The translations under genes and the position numbers were made by a program. This document shows, one piece after another, positions 1-5,604 of a DNA stretch of 14,726 nucleotides; position 1 is the stretch's first letter; each line of letters opens with the position of its first letter. Source of the DNA: an uncultured Collinsella sp. (GTDB lineage: Bacteria; Actinomycetota; Coriobacteriia; Coriobacteriales; Coriobacteriaceae); assembly GCA_902493835.1 (NCBI GenBank), contig CABURG010000030.1, positions 1 to 14,726 on the forward strand, in the 5' to 3' direction. Under the pieces are notes generated by a model. The model made no database searches, had not been told where the DNA came from, and saw only the letters and a program-made list of their open reading frames with translations.

Positions 1-148
1 CCGCCAGGATGGCGATGCGGGGCAACACCTATACTCGCAGGACGGCGCTTTCTGCCCTATAGTGTTTGGTGAGCAATATCGTTCAATTTTGAAACACTCG
101 GTCGTGTGACCGTCGGCGGTTGCACGTCGCTGCGGACAGGGGCAAATC
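1..148. other. upstream gap with palindromes
   Basis: No complete gene is visible before the first regulator start. The stretch holds an inverted repeat AGTGTTT (61-67) / AAACACT (92-98) and, inside it, a perfect palindrome TTCAA-TT-TTGAA (82-93). On the minus strand a TTGAAC hexamer overlaps the palindrome and a CACTAT/TATAGG sequence follows at usual -10 distance, so a divergent promoter reading out of the window is possible. Open frames at the left edge are too short to call. Confidence 0.3.
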
Positions 149-1366
149 ATGGATAGCGATGCCAAGCTGAACATCTTGACCGAGGCCCTGGCTGCTGCCG
201 GGGCCTCGGCATTGGCAATCGATGCGCGTGGGGACGTCGCGATCTCGACCATGAATGACGCGGCGCTCGAGCGGGATGTGGCGGCTTTTGTCGCTGAGCG
301 CCTCGACCGTATAGGAGACGGCGCGCGTCTGGTTATGGGGCGTGCGGGTACGCGCCTGAGCCTGACCGTTCGCCCCACCGACAAAGAGGGCGGGGGCCTT
401 TGGGTCGTCGTGGTCCGCGAGGTGCGCGGCGCCGCGGCGCATGCGGGCATCGAGTGGCTCAACGCCGACGAAGTTGAGGCCCGCTACGAATCGAGTGCGT
501 ACGGCATCGTTGAGGGTGCCGCTGCGGTGGCTGCACCGGTTGCCGAGAGCTACGCGCGCGGTGTGCCCCTTATGCTCGAGGGTGAGCTGGGAGCGGGTCA
601 GGTTGAGATCGCCAAGCGCCTCTATCTGGACGGTCCTTTTGCCGATCAGCCCTTTGTTTCCGTCGCGCTCGATGAGCTCACCGATCGCGGTTGGCGCCAC
701 GTGCTCAAAAGCGCCGAATCGCCGTTGTTCCAAACGGGGCTGACCCTTTGCATTGAGGGCTGGAATGCGGTTGGCCCTCAGCGCCTCCGCGAGCTCGTTT
801 CCACGATGGCCGACACCGCGTTGGCGACGCGCTGTCATGTGGTGCTGACAGCGAATGACATGCCGGGCGGCGGCGAAAGTGATCAAGCCGCCTTTGTGAC
901 CGAGCGTTTCGCCTGTGCGGTGAGTGTGGCGCCGGCAATCGCCGAGCAGGGAGCCGCGTCGACGAAGGTTGCGCGCTATTTGGAATATCTCGCTGATGCA
1001 TTTGGGACGGCAGCGCCCACGCTGTCTGCCGCGGCGACGAAGACGCTCGATGCTTACCGCTGGCCGCGCAATTATCTGCAGCTCCGCGAGGTCTCGGAAC
1101 GACTGTATATATTGGTGGGGGCGGGCACGGTGGACCGCGCTGTGGCGGAGGAAGTACTCGCCCAAGAGGACGTGATTAAGACCGCAACCTTTGGCGCCCC
1201 GACGCTCGAAAGTGACCTGTATATCCTGCGACCGCTGGCCGATACCGAGCGAGATATCGCGCATTTGGTTGTAGACCATCTCCACGGCAACCGAACCCGT
1301 GCGGCGGAGGTGCTGGGCATAAGCCGTACAACGCTGTGGCGCTTGCTGAAGGACGATGACCGTTGA
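149..1366 (+). CDS. Fis-type regulator with degenerate NtrC AAA+ domain
   Basis: A 405-residue probable transcription factor. The C-terminus (about 375-403) is a Fis-like helix-turn-helix containing RAAEVLGISRTTLWRLLK, as in sigma-54 activators of the NtrC/PrpR type. The middle follows the AAA+ layout of that family: a Walker-A-like GELGAGQVE at 145-153, and WPRN at 305-308 where the family has WPGN. The key residues are gone, however: the Walker A lysine is Gln151, the Walker B segment reads LCIEGW instead of hhhhDE, and no GAFTGA loop is present. The first 110 residues may be a divergent sensor (PAS-like fold possible, not proven). It probably binds DNA without ATP-driven sigma-54 activation. 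The start is chosen for the ACAGGGG ribosome site upstream; an in-frame stop at 107-109 rules out a longer N-terminus. No neighbour reveals its target. Confidence 0.8.
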   Translation: MDSDAKLNILTEALAAAGASALAIDARGDVAISTMNDAALERDVAAFVAERLDRIGDGARLVMGRAGTRLSLTVRPTDKEGGGLWVVVVREVRGAAAHAGIEWLNADEVEARYESSAYGIVEGAAAVAAPVAESYARGVPLMLEGELGAGQVEIAKRLYLDGPFADQPFVSVALDELTDRGWRHVLKSAESPLFQTGLTLCIEGWNAVGPQRLRELVSTMADTALATRCHVVLTANDMPGGGESDQAAFVTERFACAVSVAPAIAEQGAASTKVARYLEYLADAFGTAAPTLSAAATKTLDAYRWPRNYLQLREVSERLYILVGAGTVDRAVAEEVLAQEDVIKTATFGAPTLESDLYILRPLADTERDIAHLVVDHLHGNRTRAAEVLGISRTTLWRLLKDDDR

Positions 1367-1377
1367 GCGAGGCGCCC

Positions 1378-1406
1378 GTGACCGCGCGCGACGCGTGTGC
1401 TACAGT
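1378..1406 (+). promoter_or_regulatory. putative extended -10 promoter
   Basis: GTGACC at 1378-1383, a 17-base spacer, then TACAGT at 1401-1406 preceded by TGC (extended -10). It lies 45 bases before the start of the next gene and would uncouple that gene from the regulator upstream. Sequence match only. Confidence 0.45.
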
Positions 1407-1450
1407 CCAAAGCGTTATTGTTTCGATTTGGTTACGGCGTGCGAGGGCAT

Positions 1451-2026
1451 ATGGCTGAGACTTCAAAACCGAGCCGCAGAAGGCGGAGTGCCGCGCCGGT
1501 CAACCGACGCACAACATCGGTGACGTGGGGTAAACACGCCTCGGGGTTTGATGGCTCGTTCAAGCGCACTAAATACGGCTATCCTTCGGCAAGCGCCCGC
1601 TTGGCCATGCAGGCAGAGTCCTCACTGTGGGGCCGCAAACGCGTGGTGGGCTCAAAGCTCAAGCACGACGGAACGCTCGGTTACATCAGCCGCGGGGCAG
1701 CTCGCCGCAGCGGACTCAACCCGGCTGGTTGGCATCGTTATGTGCCGATCGTGGCCGTCGTTGCGGTAATCGTCATCGCACTCGCTGCGCTTGGCTACGC
1801 CGGCGGTGGCGCTAACTTGGACGCAGTGTTTAAATCGCCCGAGCTCGCGCATGCAGGCACAGAAGTTGTCGAGGGCGCTCAGACCCAGACGGGCGTCGCG
1901 CCCCAGCGCGGCATCGTCGCGGCGGCCTCCACCATCGCCGATGCGCAAAAGGACGAGGACGAACAAGGCAGCGAAGCCGAAACGACTCACACGAACGAAA
2001 CGACGACAACGGCGACGTCAATATAA
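1451..2026 (+). CDS. single-pass membrane protein, unknown function
   Basis: A 191-residue protein of no recognised family. Residues 1-95 are strongly basic (SRRRR at 8-12 and many Arg/Lys/Ser/Gly). Residues about 97-116 form one clear transmembrane helix rich in Val, Ile and Ala. The remaining 75 residues are Ala, Thr, Asp and Glu rich, ending in a Thr-rich tail, and look unstructured. By the positive-inside rule the basic N-terminus should be cytoplasmic and the acidic tail outside. The ATG at 1451 is preferred because GAGGG sits a few bases before it; the open frame runs 54 bases further upstream without a ribosome site. A terminator-like hairpin follows directly. The function is unknown; a cell-envelope or division-associated role would be guesswork. 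Confidence 0.7.
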   Translation: MAETSKPSRRRRSAAPVNRRTTSVTWGKHASGFDGSFKRTKYGYPSASARLAMQAESSLWGRKRVVGSKLKHDGTLGYISRGAARRSGLNPAGWHRYVPIVAVVAVIVIALAALGYAGGGANLDAVFKSPELAHAGTEVVEGAQTQTGVAPQRGIVAAASTIADAQKDEDEQGSEAETTHTNETTTTATSI

Positions 2027-2035
2027 GTTGCGAGT

Positions 2036-2074
2036 GGGGTAGCTAAAATAGCCTCGTCCAAAATTAGCTACCCC
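2036..2074. terminator. bidirectional hairpin between convergent genes
   Basis: A perfect 11-bp inverted repeat, GGGGTAGCTAA (2036-2046) and TTAGCTACCCC (2064-2074), with a 17-base loop. It lies between the stop codons of the membrane protein (plus) and the nitroreductase (minus). No uridine run follows on either strand, so it may act as a weak or factor-assisted terminator, or be an unrelated repeat. Confidence 0.5.
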
Positions 2075-2090
2075 CGCTGACGCTCCTGGG

Positions 2091-2612
2091 TTACCTTACG
2101 TAGACGACGTTGTCGCGGCGCGGCTTTGCCTCGGGTAGCGTGCCTTCGGCGTAGCCCAGAATGCAGTGACCGACACCGCGCAGACTGCCGTCGGCGGGCA
2201 GGCCCCAGCTGGCTAGCAGCTCCAGACCCTCGGGCGAGTCAAAGACCTCATGTGCGCGGTGAATCCAGCACGAATCGACACCCAGTGCATAGGCGGCGTT
2301 GAGCAAGTTGCCCATGGCGAGCGAGCCGTCTTCCAGATGTGTGGGCACGCTGCGGTCAACCAGCACCACCACAACGGTCTTGGCGCCATAGAAGGGGTCG
2401 CTGTTGCTGTCCATGACCTGGGCGTTGAGCTGTGAGAGACGCTCGACGGTCGCGGGGTCGGTGACGGCGACAAACGTCACCGGCTGGCGGCCCATGCCGC
2501 TCGGTGCATATTGGCCGGCTTCGATAATACGTGCAAGCTTTTCGGCCTCGACGGGACGATCGCTGTATTTGCGGCAGCTGCGGCGGTGAATGAGTGCTTC
2601 GATAGTCTCCAT
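2091..2612 (-). CDS. nitroreductase-family FMN oxidoreductase
   Basis: A 173-residue flavoprotein of the nitroreductase superfamily; such enzymes use FMN and NAD(P)H to reduce nitro groups, quinones or other acceptors. Visible family features are the N-terminal RRSCRKYSD (10-18) that contacts the FMN phosphate, APSGMGRQP (36-44) after the first helices, the EDGSLAMGNLLNAAYALG helix that packs on the flavin, and a C-terminal GHCILGY strand. The length matches the small single-domain members. The ATG at 2612 is chosen because AAGGAGA lies four bases upstream on the minus strand and the family N-terminus begins there; a longer frame to 2693 has no ribosome site. It is monocistronic and divergent from the small acidic protein. 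The substrate cannot be told from sequence. Confidence 0.9.
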   Translation of the reverse strand: METIEALIHRRSCRKYSDRPVEAEKLARIIEAGQYAPSGMGRQPVTFVAVTDPATVERLSQLNAQVMDSNSDPFYGAKTVVVVLVDRSVPTHLEDGSLAMGNLLNAAYALGVDSCWIHRAHEVFDSPEGLELLASWGLPADGSLRGVGHCILGYAEGTLPEAKPRRDNVVYVR

Positions 2613-2906
2613 GGTGTCTCCTTGCGGTGGCGTTGCAGATGCCCCGTTCATACCCGTCGGGCTTAAACGATAGACGGTCAATTGCCCGGCCAAAAGGATA
2701 GATTCCAGTTGGGAAAGTAGGTTTGCATAAAAGTACCTTCAGAATGTGACAAACAAATGGGATGGTTAAACGTTTTATCCCGTCTACCCTGCGGTTTTTT
2801 ACCACTTGCCTAAATGACGAACGCATAACCTCTGATAAAGGTTTTACTAAAGGAGTACCAACGTTTATCAATGCGCCGTGGTGGCGCCGGGCCAGGAGGT
2901 AACATC
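2613..2906. other. AT-rich divergent intergenic region
   Basis: This 294-base region must hold the promoters of the nitroreductase (minus) and the small acidic protein (plus). It contains AAACGTTTTATCC at 2768-2780, repeated exactly upstream of ilvE, a near-copy AACGTTTATC at 2860-2869, and a small palindrome AACCT-N7-AGGTT at 2827-2843. No convincing paired -35/-10 boxes could be assigned on either strand. Confidence 0.4.
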
Positions 2907-3197
2907 ATGTTCCAGGCTGGAGATGTCGTCGAGACCGATTTCGAAGGATTTCTGAAGCTGCTGCGTTCCAAGACGCGCGCTTTCGTGTCGATCAACGATC
3001 ACGAGTACTACATCACGCACACCGATGGCTATTGGCGTGTTCAGGATTGCGAGGCCCTCAACGACAAGGGCCACTTTACTGACTGTTCTGAGTTGGTCAA
3101 CACGGTCTGCGAGGTCGTCGAGCTGCCGTGGATTGCCGGCAAGAGCCTGCATGACAGCTTCTCGGGCGCTACGGTCTATGAGGCCGTCGCCGCTTAA
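2907..3197 (+). CDS. small acidic hypothetical protein
   Basis: A 96-residue soluble protein with no signal peptide, membrane segment or recognised motif. It is acidic, with aromatic-rich stretches (HEYYITHTDGYWRV around 43-56) and three cysteines. The ATG at 2907 is preferred over an in-frame ATG at 2871 because a near-perfect CCAGGAGGT ends six bases before it. It stands alone with its own strong terminator at 3224-3260, so it is a deliberate transcription unit. Its strong ribosome site suggests good expression. Function unknown. Confidence 0.75.
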   Translation: MFQAGDVVETDFEGFLKLLRSKTRAFVSINDHEYYITHTDGYWRVQDCEALNDKGHFTDCSELVNTVCEVVELPWIAGKSLHDSFSGATVYEAVAA

Positions 3198-3223
3198 CAG
3201 GCAATAAAACCCGATTTTCACGT

Positions 3224-3260
3224 GACCGCTGGCGCCGCCCCCGCGCCGGCGGTCTTTTTC
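3224..3260 (+). terminator. Rho-independent terminator
   Basis: A 12-bp stem pairs 3224-3235 with 3243-3254 (one G-U pair), loop CGCCCCC, followed by TTTTT at 3255-3259. It ends the small acidic protein transcript. Confidence 0.9.
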
Positions 3261-3302
3261 TGCCGATAGGCCATAAAAGTGCACGCATTTGCGGAGAGGC
3301 TG

Positions 3303-3331
3303 TTGACGATAGTCAAAACTCGGACTAATCT
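3303..3331 (+). promoter_or_regulatory. putative marR-ABC operon promoter
   Basis: TTGACG at 3303-3308 (5 of 6 to the -35 consensus), a 17-base spacer and a weak TAATCT at 3326-3331. The spacer and -10 overlap the first operator-like palindrome, consistent with repression by the MarR protein encoded immediately downstream. Confidence 0.5.
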
Positions 3332-3362
3332 AGAGACATAAAATTGGTCAAAAATCGGACAA
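3310..3362 (+). promoter_or_regulatory. duplicated MarR operator-like sites
   Basis: Two copies of GTC-AAAANTCG-GAC in the same orientation, 35 bases apart: 3312-3325 and 3347-3360. The first extends to a perfect TAGTC-N8-GACTA palindrome (3310-3327); the second is TGGTC-N8-GACAA (3345-3362). They overlap and follow the promoter and end 16 bases before the MarR start codon. Palindromic sites in its own promoter are typical of MarR autoregulation; binding itself is inferred. Confidence 0.6.
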
Positions 3363-3378
3363 TCGAATGGTGGGATAG

Positions 3379-3879
3379 ATGAATGGTGCGGTTAAACTGG
3401 TCGACTTCGACCGGTTGCTCAATGGACTCGACCATATCTATTCGGAGTTCTCGCGTGCCTGCGGCCTTTCGGACTGCGCTTACTGGATGCTCGTCGATAC
3501 CAGCACGGCGGGCGGCAGTATTGCCGTAAGCCGTCTGACAAGCGAATGGTTCTACAGCAAGCAGACCATCAATTCGGCAATTAAAACCTTGACGGCGCGG
3601 GGCTTCGCAACGTTGGAGTTTGCCGAAGGCAGCCGTAAGAACAAGGTTGTGAGCCTGACCGAAGAGGGCAGGCGATTTGCCGAGCGTTATGCGCTGCCGG
3701 CACTCAAGGCCGAGCAGCGAGCCTTTGGCGCGCTTGAGCCATGTGAGCAGCGCGAGATTATGCGCTTGATCGGCAAATTCTCTCAGGTGCTCGGCGACGA
3801 GTGCGAGACATTTAAACAGCAGGTGGCAGCCGTAAGCCAGATGCAAGATCGACGTGAGGGGGAGTCGTGCGACTGTTAA
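3379..3879 (+). CDS. MarR-family transcriptional regulator
   Basis: A 166-residue winged-helix regulator. Residues about 59-74 (SKQTINSAIKTLTARG) match the MarR recognition helix, and 83-98 form the wing ending in VSLTEEGRRF, a family hallmark. Helices before and after would make the dimer interface. It is the first gene of a three-gene unit with two ABC half-transporters, the common layout in which a MarR repressor responds to a compound the pump exports. Its stop codon overlaps the next gene (GTG at 3867 inside it, alternative ATG at 3879 sharing a base with the stop), so translation is coupled. Operator-like repeats lie directly upstream. Ligand unknown. Confidence 0.92.
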   Translation: MNGAVKLVDFDRLLNGLDHIYSEFSRACGLSDCAYWMLVDTSTAGGSIAVSRLTSEWFYSKQTINSAIKTLTARGFATLEFAEGSRKNKVVSLTEEGRRFAERYALPALKAEQRAFGALEPCEQREIMRLIGKFSQVLGDECETFKQQVAAVSQMQDRREGESCDC

Positions 3880-5603
3880 TGAGGTTTCTAAAGCCATATC
3901 GAGGGCTTGTCGCAGTGACACTGCTGGTGCTGCTGGTGGATAACGTCGGTACGCTGTTGGTTCCCACGATGCTGTCGAACATGGTCAACACCGGTATTAC
4001 CACGGGCGATGTCGACTACATTTTACGCAACGGCCTATACATGTTTATCGCGACCAGCATGGCTAGCGGCGGCACGGTGCTGGGCTGCTATCTTTCGGCG
4101 CGCCTGGCCGCCAACGTGGCTTGCGATATCCGCAATGCCGTGTACGACAAATCGCTCGAGCTCGCGGCCAGCGATTTTGAGCGCTTTGGCACCGGATCGA
4201 TGATCACGCGCTCGCTCAACGACATCAACGTGATTCAGCAGGCGATTCTGCAGACGATTCAGCTGGTGCTGCCCGTGCCGTTTTTGGCTGTGGCGGGCAT
4301 CATCTTCGCCTGGTTTATCGATCCCGCCATGGGCACGCTTCTGGGCGTAGTCGTTGCGATCGTGCTCGTAGCGGCGGTCTTTACGGTGGCTAACGCCGCG
4401 CCGATCTTTATGCGCTTGCAGAGCTTTATCGACCGCATGAACGTGGTGCTGCGCGAAAACATCGTGGGCGTGCGCGTCATCCGTGCGTTTAACAAGGAGC
4501 GTCACGAGGAGCGGCGCCTGGACGAGGTGTTTAGCGAATACGCCGCCAACGCCATCAAAGTCAACCACCTGTTTGTGGGCCTCGACAGCTCCAGCTTCTT
4601 TTTGATGAACATCGCCGAGGTGGCGGTGCTGTGGGTGGGCGGCAACCGCGTAGGCGCCCACGCCATGCAGATTGCGAGTATCTCGGCGGTGCTGGAGTAT
4701 GCAATTCTGATCCTGTTCTTTGTGATGATGGCGCAGATGGTGGTGCTGACGCTTCCGCGTGCTGCCGCGTGCCTGAACCGTGCGCAGCAGGTGTTGGAGA
4801 TTGAGCCGAGCATCGTCGATGGCGAGCGCACGCTGGATGACGGGGCGCGCGAGCCCCAAGACGAAGCCGATGCGGTGGCCGTGTTCGACCACATGTCGTT
4901 TCGCTTTGACGATGCCGACGAGGACACCCTGTGCGACCTGAGCTTTGCCTGCCGTCGCGGTCAGACGACTGCGATCGTTGGCTCGACAGGCTCGGGCAAA
5001 TCGACGGTGGCAAAGCTTCTGCTGCGCTTCCACGATGCCACCAAGGGCTCCATTCGCCTGAATGGTGTGGACCTGCGCGAGCTTACGCAAGACGAAATCC
5101 GCGGGCGCATTGCCTATGTGCCGCAGAAGGCGTGGCTGTTCTCGGGCACGGTGGCGAGCAACCTTCGCTTTGGTAACGAAGGCGCGACCGAGGGCGACAT
5201 GCTTCACGCGCTTGAGGTTGCCCAGAGCACCTTTGTACTCGACCAACCGCAGGGGCTCGATACCCCGGTGGCGCAGGGCGGTACGAACTTTTCGGGCGGC
5301 CAGCGCCAGCGTTTGGCAATCGCCCGTGCGCTCATGAAGCATGCCGATCTATATATCTTCGATGACAGTTTTTCGGCCCTGGACTTTAAGACCGATGCCG
5401 CCCTGCGTCATGCGTTGCAAGACGAGACGCGTGACGCTGCGGTGCTCATCATCGCGCAGCGCATCTCGACGATCTTGCACGCCGACCAGATCGTCGTGCT
5501 CAAGGATGGCGAGGTTGTGGGCTTGGGCACGCATAGCGAGCTTATGGAAACCTGCGAGGTGTACCGCGCCATCGCGGAATCGCAGATGAAGGGAGGTGAG
5601 TAG
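3867..5603 (+). CDS. ABC exporter half-transporter, degenerate-site subunit
   Basis: A 578-residue type IV (multidrug-type) ABC exporter subunit: six transmembrane helices in about 1-310, then a nucleotide-binding domain. Walker A is GSTGSGKST (372-380), the Q-loop region VPQKAWLFSG, and the signature FSGGQ (475-479) is intact. The catalytic Walker B glutamate is Asp500 (IFDDS) and the switch histidine is Gln531 (IIAQRIST). These are the changes found in the non-catalytic partner of heterodimeric exporters such as TM287/288, BmrCD and LmrCD. Its good signature should complete the active site of the downstream subunit. GTG at 3867 is chosen for the GAGGGGGAG just before it; ATG at 3879 is possible. 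It overlaps marR and lies 1 base before the next start. Substrate unknown. Confidence 0.93.
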   Translation: MRLLMRFLKPYRGLVAVTLLVLLVDNVGTLLVPTMLSNMVNTGITTGDVDYILRNGLYMFIATSMASGGTVLGCYLSARLAANVACDIRNAVYDKSLELAASDFERFGTGSMITRSLNDINVIQQAILQTIQLVLPVPFLAVAGIIFAWFIDPAMGTLLGVVVAIVLVAAVFTVANAAPIFMRLQSFIDRMNVVLRENIVGVRVIRAFNKERHEERRLDEVFSEYAANAIKVNHLFVGLDSSSFFLMNIAEVAVLWVGGNRVGAHAMQIASISAVLEYAILILFFVMMAQMVVLTLPRAAACLNRAQQVLEIEPSIVDGERTLDDGAREPQDEADAVAVFDHMSFRFDDADEDTLCDLSFACRRGQTTAIVGSTGSGKSTVAKLLLRFHDATKGSIRLNGVDLRELTQDEIRGRIAYVPQKAWLFSGTVASNLRFGNEGATEGDMLHALEVAQSTFVLDQPQGLDTPVAQGGTNFSGGQRQRLAIARALMKHADLYIFDDSFSALDFKTDAALRHALQDETRDAAVLIIAQRISTILHADQIVVLKDGEVVGLGTHSELMETCEVYRAIAESQMKGGE

Positions 5604-5604
5604 C

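Noticed and set aside
9..62. Short frame at the left edge reading like a Tat-type N-terminus (contains TRRTALSAL) and stopping at once
   Set aside because: Only 17 codons with no ribosome site visible and nothing downstream to continue it; too little to call a gene remnant.
83..1285. 400-codon open frame on the minus strand
   Set aside because: It is the GC-skew shadow of the Fis-type regulator. Its composition is Arg/His/Gly rich with no domain, and the plus-strand frame has a clear Fis HTH.
2871..2906. Earlier start for the small acidic protein at ATG 2871
   Set aside because: The AAAGGAG upstream is 16 bases away, while ATG 2907 has a near-perfect AGGAGGT at the right distance.
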